Below are positions 7,524 to 16,957 of a stretch of DNA of 64,000 bases, one piece after another. The stretch's first letter is position 1, and each line of letters opens with the position of its first letter. This DNA is from Duganella sacchari (lineage in GTDB: Bacteria; Pseudomonadota; Gammaproteobacteria; Burkholderiales; Burkholderiaceae_D): contig NZ_FRCX01000005.1 of assembly GCF_900143065.1 (NCBI RefSeq), forward strand, positions 372,001-436,000, in the 5' to 3' direction. Made by a program: the position numbers and the translations under genes. The notes below the pieces were generated by a model, which did no database searches, was not told the origin of the DNA, and worked only from the letters and a program-made list of their open reading frames with translations.

Positions 7524-8276
7524 ATGCTCCCCCCAGCCATACACCACTTCATCGGCGACGCCGTACTGCAGCGTGATCCAATAGGTGAATCGCCATGCGC
7601 GGTTCACAGCTTCCGCCGCGCGAACGAACTTTATTTCTTGAAGACTTCGCCAGCGGTCTACGCATCCACTACCTACAGCGTGCTGCGTGAGGCCGCCGTG
7701 CTGCAATGGCTGTCTGGCAAAGTGAATGTGCCCGAGGTGGTTCTCACCGCACAAGACGAGCGGCAGGAATACATGATTACGCGCGCCGTGCCGGGGGTGC
7801 CACTGGCCCAGCGTTTGTCTACCGAACTGTTCCAGACCGCACTGCGCCAACTGCAATCCATCGCTATTGCTGACTGCCCGTTCGATGCCAGTGCCGCCGT
7901 ACGCCTGCGCGAACTGGCGTTCCTGGTCAGCCAGGGCCTGATCGATCAAGACTATGATCTCGAAGCGTGGCCTGGGCTGACCACGCCACAAGACCTGCTC
8001 GCCCACCTGCATGCAACCGTCCCGCAGGAAGACCTGGTCTTCTCCCATGGCGACCTGGGCGACAGCAACATCTTCGTCACCGACAAAGACGAACTCTACT
8101 TCATCGACCTGGGCCGCGGTGGCAAAGCCGACCGCTGGCTGGACATCGCCTTCATCCACCGCAACCTGCGTGAAGACCTCTCCACCAAAGCCGCCACCCA
8201 GTTCCTGAAAAACCTTGATCGTCCCGATTCCCCCTCCAGACGCCAGTTCTTCGAACAACTCGACGAGCTTTTCTAA
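7524..8276 (+). CDS. APH(3')-like phosphotransferase
   Basis: The 250-residue protein follows the aminoglycoside 3'-phosphotransferase layout: LYFLKTS with the ATP-binding Lys, REAAVLQWL with its partner Glu, CPFDA, GLIDQDYD, the catalytic FSHGDLGDSN loop, then FIDLGRGGKADRWLDIA. All kinase residues appear intact. ATG 7524 is preferred because GGAG (7514-7517) lies 6 bases upstream; a GTG at 7488 would extend it by 12 residues. It begins 53 bases after the peptide gene on the same strand. It might phosphorylate the peptide, protect the producer, or be an aminoglycoside-type kinase that happens to sit here; sequence alone cannot decide. Confidence 0.8.
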   Translation: MLPPAIHHFIGDAVLQRDPIGESPCAVHSFRRANELYFLKTSPAVYASTTYSVLREAAVLQWLSGKVNVPEVVLTAQDERQEYMITRAVPGVPLAQRLSTELFQTALRQLQSIAIADCPFDASAAVRLRELAFLVSQGLIDQDYDLEAWPGLTTPQDLLAHLHATVPQEDLVFSHGDLGDSNIFVTDKDELYFIDLGRGGKADRWLDIAFIHRNLREDLSTKAATQFLKNLDRPDSPSRRQFFEQLDELF

Positions 8277-8370
8277 ATCCCCAGGAACTTGCATGCGTTC
8301 CATCATTGCCTTAGAATTCAAAGCTGTTGCCTTGATTACTATCCCCATGCAAGATTCTTTACGGTGACCC

Positions 8371-9651
8371 TTGGATACCGTGCCCTTTTGGGTGCAATTC
8401 CTTGCACTCTTCCTCCTGATACTCTGTTCGGCTTTCTTCGCGATGGCCGAGACCGCTTTGATGGCGGCAAACCGCTATCGCCTGCGCCACGAGGCCAAAC
8501 GCGGCAGCCGGCGTGCCATCACGACACTGTGGCTGCTCGACCGTACCGATAAACTGCTGTCCCTGGTGCTGATCGCCAACACCCTGTTTAACGCCGCCGC
8601 TACCGCGCTGGTCACGTCGATTGCCATTCAGGCGTTCGGTCACGACGACAACGTCATCACGCTGTCCACCGGCGCCGTGGCGTTCCTGCTCATCGTGTTT
8701 GCGGAAATTTCGCCCAAGGTGATCGGCGCCACCTTCCCGGAAAAAATCGCCCAGCCCACCAGCATGGTGCTCAAGCCGCTGATGTCGGTTTCCAAACCCA
8801 TCATCTGGTTTGTGAATCTGTTCGTGTCGATGCTGTTGAAGCTGTTCGGCATCAAGGCCGGTTCGCACGCGCACGATCCACGCCTGTCGCCGGAAGAGCT
8901 GCGCTCCATCGTGCTGGAAGGCGGCAATTTCATTCCGCAAAAGCACAAGAGCATTTTGCTTAATCTGTTCGACCTGGAAACCATCTCGGTCGAGGACATC
9001 ATGACGCCACGCGCGCAAGTCGAAGCGCTGGATCTGGAGATGCCGGTCGAAGAGATCATGCGCGAGCTGACCACCTGCTACCACAACAAGCTGCCCGTCT
9101 ATGAAGGCGAGATCAACCGCATCATCGGCATCCTGCATGTGCGCAAGGCTGTGGCCCTGCTCAATCAGGAAGACGAACTCACCACCGACCATTTGCGCGA
9201 GCTGCTGACCACGCCGTATTTCATCCCGCAAGACACGCGCCTGTTCACGCAGTTGCAGTACTTCCAGGAGAACAAGGAACGTCTGGGCATCATCGTTGAC
9301 GAGTATGGCGAGGTGCAGGGCCTGGTCACGCTGGATGACATCATCGAAGAGATGATCGGTGAATTCACCACGTCCACGCCAAGCGCCAGCAAGGCGGAAA
9401 GCTTCGGCTGGGACGGCAATGGCGAGTGCCTGCTGGACGGCACCACGCCGCTGCGCGACGTCAACAAGCGTCTGGGCCTGAATTTCCCGCTCGACGGTCC
9501 CAAGACCCTGAACGGTATGCTGCTGGAACTGTTGCAAGAAATTCCAGACGCGCCCATCAGCATCAAGGTCGACCAGTGCATCATTGAGGTGGTGCAGGTT
9601 CACGATCAGTCCATCAAAGTCGTCAAATTGCGACAGCCGGCCAGGCGCTAG
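8371..9651 (+). CDS. CNNM/CorC-family membrane protein with DUF21 and CBS domains
   Basis: The 426-residue protein has an N-terminal DUF21 membrane domain (residues 1-180, with helices such as FLALFLLILCSAFFAMAETA), then two CBS domains (about 200-330, including VEDIMTPRAQVEAL), then a CorC_HlyC domain at the C-terminus. Members are linked to magnesium/cobalt efflux or resistance; older annotations call them hemolysins. The only in-frame start near the first helix is TTG 8371, since an upstream ATG at 8347 reaches a stop at 8365. It precedes pilB but the 130-base gap suggests a separate unit. Confidence 0.88.
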   Translation: MDTVPFWVQFLALFLLILCSAFFAMAETALMAANRYRLRHEAKRGSRRAITTLWLLDRTDKLLSLVLIANTLFNAAATALVTSIAIQAFGHDDNVITLSTGAVAFLLIVFAEISPKVIGATFPEKIAQPTSMVLKPLMSVSKPIIWFVNLFVSMLLKLFGIKAGSHAHDPRLSPEELRSIVLEGGNFIPQKHKSILLNLFDLETISVEDIMTPRAQVEALDLEMPVEEIMRELTTCYHNKLPVYEGEINRIIGILHVRKAVALLNQEDELTTDHLRELLTTPYFIPQDTRLFTQLQYFQENKERLGIIVDEYGEVQGLVTLDDIIEEMIGEFTTSTPSASKAESFGWDGNGECLLDGTTPLRDVNKRLGLNFPLDGPKTLNGMLLELLQEIPDAPISIKVDQCIIEVVQVHDQSIKVVKLRQPARR

Positions 9652-9784
9652 CTACGCCAAACGCGTGGGCGCACGCGGCAGAGCGGAGTACAATCGTTTC
9701 TCGATGGCGACAAACGGCTTTACAAAAGTGATGCCCGAGAGCATCATTCCTTGATCCGCTCTCCCCCATGTGATAGACGCTACT

Positions 9785-11521
9785 ATGGCAGCAGTCCTTC
9801 CGAACGCAGCGCCAGGCACCCCGATGCCGGGGTTGGCGAGGGCATTGATGCAGGCCGGACGCCTGTCCGCCACGCAGGCGGAGGCCTTGCAAAAAAAGTC
9901 GGTCGCGGAGAAGCAAGCCTTTATTGACGTGCTGCTCTCCAGCGGCGCCATCGAATCCAAGGCGCTGGCCGCCTTCTGTTCCGAAACCTTTGCCTATCCG
10001 CTCATGGACGTGAGCGCGCTCAGCATTGAAGCGCTGCCGCCCAAGGTCATCGACAACAAACTCATGCAGACGCAGCGCGTGCTGGCCTTGTCCAAGCGCG
10101 GCAACAAGATGTCGGTCGCCATCTCCGATCCCACCAACACGCAGGCGCTGGACCAGATCAAGTTCCAGACCGAGTCCACGGTGGAGCCGGTCATCGTCGC
10201 GCACGACGCCCTGCTGCAACTGCTGGCCCGTATCAACAAGAGCAGCGAACAAAGCATCGCCGACCTGGCCGGTGAAGAGGCGGATATTCAATTCGCGGAG
10301 GAAGAAGAACCGGCCGCGTCCGTCAACGCTGCCGAAGCCGCCGCCAACGAGGTCGAAGACGCGCCGGTGGTCCGCTTCCTCAACAAGATGCTGATGGACG
10401 CGGTCAACCTGGGCGCGTCCGACTTGCACTTTGAGCCGTTTGAGAAGTTCTACCGCATCCGTTTCCGTGTCGATGGGGTGCTGATCGAACACGCGCAGCC
10501 GCCTATCTCGATCAAGGAAAAGCTGGTGTCGCGCATCAAGGTGCTGGCCAAGCTGGACATCTCGGAAAAACGCATACCGCAGGACGGCCGCATGCGCCTG
10601 ATCGTCTCCCCCACCAAGACGATCGACCTGCGCATCTCGACACTGCCCACGCTGTTCGGCGAAAAAACCGTGATGCGGATTCTGGATGCCACGCAGGCGC
10701 AAATGGGCATCGATTCGCTCGGCTACGACCCCGACCAGAAAGCGCTGCTGCTGGACGCCATCGAACGCCCGTATGGCATGGTGCTGGTGACGGGGCCAAC
10801 CGGTTCCGGCAAGACCGTATCGCTGTACACCTGCCTCAATATCCTGAACAAGCCCGGCATCAATATCTCCACGGCGGAAGACCCGGCCGAGATCAACCTG
10901 CCTGGCGTGAACCAGGTCAACGTCAACGACCGGGCCGGCCTCACTTTTCCAGTGGCGCTCAAGTCCTTCCTGCGCCAGGACCCGGACATCATCATGGTGG
11001 GCGAGATCCGCGACCTGGAAACCGCCGATATCGCCATCAAGGCCGCGCAGACCGGCCACATGGTGTTCTCCACGCTGCACACCAACGATGCGCCGTCCAC
11101 GCTGACGCGCCTCATGAACATGGGCGTGGCGCCGTTCAACATTGCCTCGTCGGTGATCCTGATTACCGCCCAGCGCCTGGCGCGCCGCCTGTGCACCTGC
11201 AAGCAGCCAGTGGAGATCGCGCCCGACCTGCTCGTCAAGGCCGGCTTCAAGCCGGAAGAGCTGGACGGCAGCTGGAAACCCTACGGCCCGGTCGGCTGTG
11301 AACGCTGCAACGGCGGCGGCTACAAAGGCCGGGTCGGCATCTACCAGATCATGCCGATCACACCAGCGATCGAAGCGCTGATACTCGCCCACGGCAATGC
11401 CATGGACATCGCCGCCCAGTCGGAGCAGGAAGGCGTGAAGTCGCTACGCCAGTCCGGCCTGGTCAAAGTCAAGGCCGGGCTGACCAGCCTGGAAGAAGTG
11501 CTAGGCTGTACCAACGAATAG
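9785..11521 (+). CDS. pilB: Type IV pilus assembly ATPase PilB
   Basis: This is the cytoplasmic hexameric ATPase that powers pilus extension. It has an N-terminal GspE/MshEN domain, Walker A GPTGSGKT near residue 337, the Walker B region DPDIIMVGEIRD, and a zinc-binding C-terminal region with CTC and CERC. The protein is about 578 residues, as usual for PilB. A GTG at 9770 is in frame, but ATG 9785 (MAAVLPNAAPG) gives a more typical N-terminus. pilC follows after 10 bases. Confidence 0.96.
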   Translation: MAAVLPNAAPGTPMPGLARALMQAGRLSATQAEALQKKSVAEKQAFIDVLLSSGAIESKALAAFCSETFAYPLMDVSALSIEALPPKVIDNKLMQTQRVLALSKRGNKMSVAISDPTNTQALDQIKFQTESTVEPVIVAHDALLQLLARINKSSEQSIADLAGEEADIQFAEEEEPAASVNAAEAAANEVEDAPVVRFLNKMLMDAVNLGASDLHFEPFEKFYRIRFRVDGVLIEHAQPPISIKEKLVSRIKVLAKLDISEKRIPQDGRMRLIVSPTKTIDLRISTLPTLFGEKTVMRILDATQAQMGIDSLGYDPDQKALLLDAIERPYGMVLVTGPTGSGKTVSLYTCLNILNKPGINISTAEDPAEINLPGVNQVNVNDRAGLTFPVALKSFLRQDPDIIMVGEIRDLETADIAIKAAQTGHMVFSTLHTNDAPSTLTRLMNMGVAPFNIASSVILITAQRLARRLCTCKQPVEIAPDLLVKAGFKPEELDGSWKPYGPVGCERCNGGGYKGRVGIYQIMPITPAIEALILAHGNAMDIAAQSEQEGVKSLRQSGLVKVKAGLTSLEEVLGCTNE

Positions 11522-11531
11522 GACGACGATC

Positions 11532-12746
11532 ATGGCGACATCGGGCAATCAGGTCAAGGAATCGGTATTCGCCTGGGAAGGCAAGGATAAAACCGGCAAG
11601 ACTGTGCGCGGTGAGCTGCGGGCCGGCGGCGAGGCGGTGGTCAACGTCACCCTGCGCCGCCAGGGCATCATGGTCACCAAGGTCAAGAAGAAGGCTTACC
11701 GCTCGGGCAAGAAAGTCACCGACAAAGATATCTCGCTATTCACGCGCCAGCTGGCGACCATGATGAAAGCCGGCGTGCCGCTGCTGCAATCGTTCGACAT
11801 CGTCGGCAAGGGCCACGCCAATCCGTCCGTCTCCAAGCTGGTGATGGACCTGCGCGCCGATATTGAAACCGGCACCAGCCTGAATCAGGCGTTCCGCAAA
11901 TTCCCGCTGTACTTCGATCCGCTGTTCTGCAACCTGGTGGGTGCCGGCGAACAGGCCGGTATTCTGGAAGACCTGCTGACCCGGCTGGCCATCTACAAGG
12001 AAAAGACGCTGGCCATGAAGGCCAAGATCAAGTCGGCGCTGATGTATCCGGTGTCCATCCTGGCCGTGGCGTTCATCGTCACGGCGGTCATCATGATCTG
12101 GGTGGTGCCGGCCTTCAAGGAGGTGTTCACCAGCTTTGGCGCCAACCTGCCTGCGCCCACGCTGTTTGTGATGGCCGTGTCGGAATTCTTTGTGCAGTGG
12201 TGGTGGCTGATCTTTGGCGGCCTGTTCGCAGCCATCTATTTCTTCTTCCGCGCGTGGCAGCGCTCGCTGCAGATGCAGCGCTTCATGGACAAGCTGCTGC
12301 TCAAGCTGCCGATCTTTGGTAACGTGATCCGCAAGGCCACGGTGGCGCGCTGGACCCGCACGCTGTCGACCATGTTTGCGGCGGGCGTGCCGCTGGTGGA
12401 ATCGCTGGACTCCGTGGGCGGCGCTGCCGGCAACGCGGTCTACCTGGATGCGACACGCAAGATCCAGACTGAAGTCAGCACCGGCACCAGCCTCACCGTC
12501 GCCATGCAGAACGCCGATGTCTTTCCCAATATGGTCACGCAAATGGTTTCCATCGGTGAAGAGTCCGGCTCGCTGGACGCCATGCTGGCCAAGGTGGCGG
12601 ACTTTTACGAGGAGGAAGTCGACGAGGCCGTCGCTTCGCTGTCCAGTCTGATGGAGCCTGCCATCATGGTCATCCTGGGCGTGCTGATCGGCGGCCTGGT
12701 GGTGGCCATGTACCTGCCCATCTTCAAACTGGGTTCGGTGGTGTAA
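11532..12746 (+). CDS. pilC: Type IV pilus inner-membrane platform protein PilC
   Basis: The 404-residue protein has two GspF domains (about residues 70-195 and 275-400) separated by membrane helices, ending with the conserved VVAMYLPIFKLG. PilC is the inner-membrane platform linking PilB to the pilin fibre. It starts directly behind pilB. In this genome pilD does not follow at once, because a response regulator and a histidine kinase lie between them. Confidence 0.96.
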   Translation: MATSGNQVKESVFAWEGKDKTGKTVRGELRAGGEAVVNVTLRRQGIMVTKVKKKAYRSGKKVTDKDISLFTRQLATMMKAGVPLLQSFDIVGKGHANPSVSKLVMDLRADIETGTSLNQAFRKFPLYFDPLFCNLVGAGEQAGILEDLLTRLAIYKEKTLAMKAKIKSALMYPVSILAVAFIVTAVIMIWVVPAFKEVFTSFGANLPAPTLFVMAVSEFFVQWWWLIFGGLFAAIYFFFRAWQRSLQMQRFMDKLLLKLPIFGNVIRKATVARWTRTLSTMFAAGVPLVESLDSVGGAAGNAVYLDATRKIQTEVSTGTSLTVAMQNADVFPNMVTQMVSIGEESGSLDAMLAKVADFYEEEVDEAVASLSSLMEPAIMVILGVLIGGLVVAMYLPIFKLGSVV

Positions 12747-12819
12747 CTACCACCACCGGGTTATGGCAAAAGTGCTAGTGTTGTGGCACTTTACGTTTTT
12801 CCGACTACATGGCGATGCG

Positions 12820-13473
12820 ATGGAACAGGCTCCGATTACGGTGGTGACGGCAGACGATCATCCGGTCTTCCGGCAAGGCATCGCCAGCGTGCTGGCCAGC
12901 GCGCCGGGATTTTGCCTGGTCGCGGAAGCCACGGGCGGCCGCGAGGCGATCGCCCTGTATCGCTGCCATCGCCCGGACCTGGTGCTGATGGACATACAGA
13001 TGCCCGACCTTGATGGCGTCGAAGCGACCCACAGCATCCGCCATGAATTCCCGCACGCCGCCATCGTCGTGCTGACCACCTACGAAGGCGACGCGCTGGT
13101 GATGCGCGCCATGAAGGCCGGCGCCGCCGGTTATCTGCTGAAAAGCGCCGCGCGCCACGAGATGCTGGAGACGCTGCGCGCCATTCACTCCGGCCAGCGC
13201 CATGTGCCGCCGCTGCTGATCCAGGCCGTGGCACGCCAGACGCCCGGCGATGAATTGACCCCGCGTGAAATCCAGGTACTGGAACTGGCCTCGCTGGGCA
13301 AGAGCAACCGCCTGATTGGCCAGCAGCTGTGCATCGCCGAAGAAACCGTCAAGGTGCACATGAAAAACCTGATGGCCAAACTGCAGGCCAACGACCGCAC
13401 CCACGCCGTGCTGCTTGCGCTGGGTCGCGGCATCATCAGCATCCGCAACCGGCCACGGCCCGTGCTCAGCTAA
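12820..13473 (+). CDS. NarL/LuxR-type response regulator
   Basis: The 217-residue product has a receiver domain with the acidic pair DDHP at its start, the phosphorylatable Asp in DLVLMDIQMP and a conserved Lys in YLLKSA. A C-terminal GerE helix-turn-helix follows, with LTPREIQVLELASLGKSN and a recognition helix near TVKVHMKNL. ATG 12820 is preferred to the in-frame ATG 12763 because the receiver domain begins right after it. It converges with a histidine kinase gene, overlapping by 4 bases, and the two are presumably partners. Confidence 0.88.
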   Translation: MEQAPITVVTADDHPVFRQGIASVLASAPGFCLVAEATGGREAIALYRCHRPDLVLMDIQMPDLDGVEATHSIRHEFPHAAIVVLTTYEGDALVMRAMKAGAAGYLLKSAARHEMLETLRAIHSGQRHVPPLLIQAVARQTPGDELTPREIQVLELASLGKSNRLIGQQLCIAEETVKVHMKNLMAKLQANDRTHAVLLALGRGIISIRNRPRPVLS

Positions 13474-14345
13474 CCCTGCGTTTCCGTGCGGCCCAGCCAG
13501 GCCTTGAGCCAGTGCCGCCAGCCACGCCGGCGTGGTGTCTGGTAGCAGACTTCGCCCGGCACCTTGAGGATCACCTCGGTTCCCTGGTCCGGCAGACTCA
13601 GCACCTCGATACTGCCGCCCAGCTGCGCGGCACGCTGTTGCAGGGCGCTGAGTCCGGACGGCGGCTGCGCCATGCCTTTGCCGTTGTCGCGCACGTGCAG
13701 CATGAAGAACTCGCGGCCATACGTCAGTTCCAGCTCCACGTCGCTGGACTGCGCGTACTGGAAGGCGTTGTACAGCACTTCGCGCACGATGCAGTAGATG
13801 TCCTCGCCACGGTCGCCATCAATCGTGACCGGACAGCCGCTGACCACCATGCGGAACGGTATGCCAAAGCTGTCCTGCAAGGACTTGCCCATGGCTGCCA
13901 TGGCCTGGCTCAGGTTATCGCCATACACCACCGGCATGCGCAGCGCCAGAATCTGGTGGCGGCCTTCGGCCAGCACGTCGTCCGCCTGGTCGAGGATGCG
14001 TTCGATAGCGGCGCGCTGCGGGCTGTCCGCAGCAAGCTTGTCGCTGACGCCCTGGAAGCGCAGGATCAAGCCCTGCATGCTTTGCAGCAGCGTATCATGC
14101 AGCCCGGTGGCGATGCGCTCGCGCTCGGCCAGCAGCCGCAGGCGCGCCTCATAGCCGCGCCGCAATCGGCGCAGGCAGAATACCAGCGCGGCAAGAAACG
14201 CCAGGCAGACCAGCAGCAGCCCGAGCATCAGGAATAACGGTGTCTGGGAAAACGACGGCAAAGAATGCTCCAGGAGCGGAAAAACAGAGCTGACACCTTG
14301 CCACCAATATCCGGTTTTTCCCATCTGGCTGACGGGGGAGTGCAT
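13470..14345 (-). CDS. NarX/DegS-type sensor histidine kinase
   Basis: The 291-residue protein has one strong membrane helix (about residues 37-60) and an arginine-rich linker. The HisKA_3 dimerisation helix carries the phospho-His in ATGLHDTLLQSM, and a HATPase_c domain follows with DNGKGM. It has essentially no periplasmic sensor domain, so the signal is probably sensed in or near the membrane. It converges with the NarL-type regulator at 12820-13473 and is its likely partner. The pair sits between pilC and pilD but need not control pili. Confidence 0.85.
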   Translation of the reverse strand: MHSPVSQMGKTGYWWQGVSSVFPLLEHSLPSFSQTPLFLMLGLLLVCLAFLAALVFCLRRLRRGYEARLRLLAERERIATGLHDTLLQSMQGLILRFQGVSDKLAADSPQRAAIERILDQADDVLAEGRHQILALRMPVVYGDNLSQAMAAMGKSLQDSFGIPFRMVVSGCPVTIDGDRGEDIYCIVREVLYNAFQYAQSSDVELELTYGREFFMLHVRDNGKGMAQPPSGLSALQQRAAQLGGSIEVLSLPDQGTEVILKVPGEVCYQTPRRRGWRHWLKAWLGRTETQG

Positions 14346-14417
14346 TCTGAAAAAGCCAGCGCGATGTTGCTGTAATGCTTTAATATGGGCCAGTGACTAT
14401 TTACGCCTATTGACGCC

Positions 14418-15287
14418 ATGCTGCAATCCACCCTGTTGTTCGCCCCTGCGGGCGACCTGGCCATCAGCCTGATCGCCGGCCTGTTCGGTCTGCTGTTCGG
14501 CAGCTTCCTGAACGTGGTGATCCACCGGCTGCCGATCATGATGCAGCGCGAATCCGACAACTACGTGGCGGAAGAAAGCGGCAAGCCGCATCCGCACACG
14601 GAACGCTACAACCTCATGGTGCCGCGCTCAGCCTGCCCGCATTGCCAGCACCAGATCACCGCCATGGAGAATATTCCCGTGGTCAGCTGGCTGGCATTGC
14701 GCGGTAAATGCAGCAACTGCAAGGCGCCCATCTCGGCGCGCTATCCGGCGGTGGAACTGCTGACGGGCGCGCTGTCCGCACTGGTGATATGGCGCTTCGG
14801 CAGCGGCTATGCCGGCCTGGCTGCGCTGTTCTTCCTGTATTCGCTGATCGCCATGACGTTCATCGACGCCGACACCCAGCTGCTGCCGGACGACCTGACC
14901 TATCCATTGATCTGGGCTGGCCTGCTCATCAACATCAACGGCACCTATGTGCCGCTGCAGGACGCCGTGATTGGCGCGGCGGCCGGCTATCTGGCGCTGT
15001 GGTCGGTTTACTGGCTGTTCAAGCTGGCAACCGGCAAGGAAGGCATGGGCTATGGCGACTTCAAACTGCTGGCGGCGCTGGGCGCGTGGATGGGCTGGAC
15101 CATGCTGCCGGCGATTATCCTGCTGTCTTCGGTGGTGGGCGCGGTGGTCGGCATCTGCCTCATCGTGTTTGCCAAGCGCGGCCGAAACAACCCGATTCCG
15201 TTCGGTCCCTATCTGGCGGCGGCCGGCCTCATCGCCATGCTGTACGGCGGCCCGCTGCTGGGCTTGACCATGAGCTTGAGCCATTAA
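14418..15287 (+). CDS. pilD: Prepilin peptidase/N-methyltransferase PilD
   Basis: The 289-residue membrane protein carries the N-terminal zinc-type motifs CPHCQHQI and CSNCKAPIS of the methyltransferase half. It has the aspartyl protease aspartates in [14 protein letters not shown] and [16 protein letters not shown]. PilD cleaves type IV prepilin leaders and methylates the new N-terminus at the inner membrane. Its stop overlaps the coaE start (TAATG), a coupling commonly seen for this pair in Betaproteobacteria. Confidence 0.96.
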   Translation: MLQSTLLFAPAGDLAISLIAGLFGLLFGSFLNVVIHRLPIMMQRESDNYVAEESGKPHPHTERYNLMVPRSACPHCQHQITAMENIPVVSWLALRGKCSNCKAPISARYPAVELLTGALSALVIWRFGSGYAGLAALFFLYSLIAMTFIDADTQLLPDDLTYPLIWAGLLININGTYVPLQDAVIGAAAGYLALWSVYWLFKLATGKEGMGYGDFKLLAALGAWMGWTMLPAIILLSSVVGAVVGICLIVFAKRGRNNPIPFGPYLAAAGLIAMLYGGPLLGLTMSLSH

Positions 15288-15925
15288 TGGAAGCCCTGCC
15301 CTTTTCTGTCGGCCTGACTGGCGGCATCGGCTGCGGCAAGAGCACGGTCGCTGACCTGTTTGCCGAACGCGGCGCCACCATCGTCGATACCGACGCCATC
15401 GCCCATAGCATGACAGCGCCATACGGCCCGGCCATGCCGGCCATTGTCGCAGCCTTCGGCCCCGAGTTTGCCGACGCCAGCGGCGCCATGGACCGCGCCC
15501 GTATGCGTGCGCTGGTGTTCAGCGACGCCGCCGCCAAGGCCCGGCTCGAAGCCATCCTCCATCCACGCATCCGCGACGCCGCACTGGCGGCTGGCGCGGC
15601 CGCAACCGGCTGCTATGTGATCTACGCCGTGCCGCTGCTGATCGAATCGGGAACGTGGCGTGCACGCGTAACGCGGCTATTGGCGGTAGACTGTCCCGAG
15701 GAAGTGCAAATTGCCCGCGTGATGGCGCGTAACAATCTGCCGGAAGCACAGGTGCGCGCCATCATGGCGACGCAGGTGAGCCGCGCGCAAAGATTGGCCG
15801 CAGCGGACGATGTGATTATCAATAATGCAGGAATTGCCGATTTGACGCCCCAAATCGACCGTTTGCACAATTTATATCTGGCATTTTCACAAAGAACGGC
15901 AATAATGCCTTCGCAACGTTTGTAA
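15287..15925 (+). CDS. coaE: Dephospho-CoA kinase
   Basis: The 212-residue protein has the P-loop [13 protein letters not shown] near its N-terminus and the DTDAIAH motif of CoaE, which phosphorylates dephospho-CoA in the last step of CoA synthesis. The frame is open far upstream into pilD, but ATG 15287 sits exactly at the family N-terminus and overlaps the pilD stop. zapD follows. Confidence 0.95.
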   Translation: MEALPFSVGLTGGIGCGKSTVADLFAERGATIVDTDAIAHSMTAPYGPAMPAIVAAFGPEFADASGAMDRARMRALVFSDAAAKARLEAILHPRIRDAALAAGAAATGCYVIYAVPLLIESGTWRARVTRLLAVDCPEEVQIARVMARNNLPEAQVRAIMATQVSRAQRLAAADDVIINNAGIADLTPQIDRLHNLYLAFSQRTAIMPSQRL

Positions 15926-15985
15926 TTTTGCTTGGCTTGCTTCAAAATCACGAGAATTCAGGTCCATCTATAGAGGGATGTTATT

Positions 15986-16741
15986 TTGATCGTCTACGAA
16001 TATCCTTTCAACGAGCGCATACGCACGTTGTTGCGCCTGGAGGATTTGTACGAGAAATTCAAGTTCTTCGTCCATCAAGAACATCCCATGCAGCACCATG
16101 TGGCGCTGGCCACCATCTTCGACATGCTGGAAGTGGCGGGACGCGCCGACCTGAAATCCGACCTGCTGCAAGAACTGGAGCGTCAGCGCCAGACCCTGTT
16201 AAGTTACCGCATGAATCCCAATGTCCAGCCGGAAGCGCTGGACGCCATCCTCGCCGAGCTGGACGGCGTGAGCAGCGCGCTGGTCGCGGCCCAGGGCAAG
16301 ACCGGCCAGAACGTGCGCGACAATGAATGGCTCATGAGCATCCGCGGCCGCACCATCATCCCTGGTGGCGCCTGCGAATTCGACCTGCCGTCCTACTACG
16401 CCTGGCAGCAGCGGCCGGCGGAAGCCCGTTTCAACGACATCATCAACTGGTTCACGCCGCTGGCGCCGCTGTTTGACGCGCTGGCCCTGGTGCTGCGTTT
16501 GCTGCGCGACTCCGGCAGCCCGGTCAAGATGATTGCCGTGGCCGGCAGCTATCAGCAGATGTTGCAGGGGAAGGTGTACCAGATGCTGCGCCTGACGCTG
16601 GATGAATCGCAAGGCGCGATTCCGGAAATTTCCGCCAACAAGTACATGCTGTGGGTGCGTTTTACCTCGCAAGGCGGCGACCTGAAACCCAAGCCATTGG
16701 AAGATGATGTACCATTCGAGCTCACGCTTTGTAACTTCTAA
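15986..16741 (+). CDS. zapD: Cell division protein ZapD
   Basis: The 251-residue protein starts with the conserved [18 protein letters not shown] and ends in FELTLCNF, as in the ZapD (DUF1342) family. ZapD cross-links FtsZ filaments at the Z-ring. Translation starts at TTG 15986, preceded by GAGGGA. It lies in the usual coaE-zapD-yacG order, away from the dcw cluster that encodes its partner FtsZ. Confidence 0.95.
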   Translation: MIVYEYPFNERIRTLLRLEDLYEKFKFFVHQEHPMQHHVALATIFDMLEVAGRADLKSDLLQELERQRQTLLSYRMNPNVQPEALDAILAELDGVSSALVAAQGKTGQNVRDNEWLMSIRGRTIIPGGACEFDLPSYYAWQQRPAEARFNDIINWFTPLAPLFDALALVLRLLRDSGSPVKMIAVAGSYQQMLQGKVYQMLRLTLDESQGAIPEISANKYMLWVRFTSQGGDLKPKPLEDDVPFELTLCNF

Positions 16742-16750
16742 CGTACGCTC

Positions 16751-16924
16751 ATGACCACTGTAGTTGAATGCCCGACCTGCTCCGCCAAAGTGGAGTGGAA
16801 GCCGGAAAACAAATTCCGCCCGTTCTGTTCGGAACGCTGCAAAAAGATCGACCTTGGCGCCTGGGCCGAGGAAAAATACGCCATCCCCGCCGCACCGCCC
16901 AAAGACGCGCACGACGAAGAATAA
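16751..16924 (+). CDS. yacG: DNA gyrase inhibitor YacG, zinc-binding
   Basis: This 57-residue ORF has the four zinc-ligating cysteines of YacG in CPTC and CSERC, followed by the conserved [16 protein letters not shown]. YacG binds the GyrB subunit and inhibits gyrase. It starts 9 bases after zapD ends, on the same strand, the normal order in this group. Confidence 0.93.
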   Translation: MTTVVECPTCSAKVEWKPENKFRPFCSERCKKIDLGAWAEEKYAIPAAPPKDAHDEE

Positions 16925-16928
16925 GCAG

Positions 16929-16956
16929 CCCCGCAAACCAGCCACAAGGTTTGGGG
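16929..16956. terminator. Weak hairpin between convergent yacG and mutT
   Basis: CCCC-GC-AAACC and GGTTTGGGG can pair with a two-base bulge around a short loop. It lies in the 33 bases between two convergent stop codons. There is no T-tract, so the call is tentative. Confidence 0.3.
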
Positions 16957-16957
16957 T

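Noticed and set aside
14708..15286. Longer frame of coaE running into pilD
   Set aside because: The family N-terminus begins at ATG 15287, which overlaps the pilD stop; the upstream part is a shadow of pilD.
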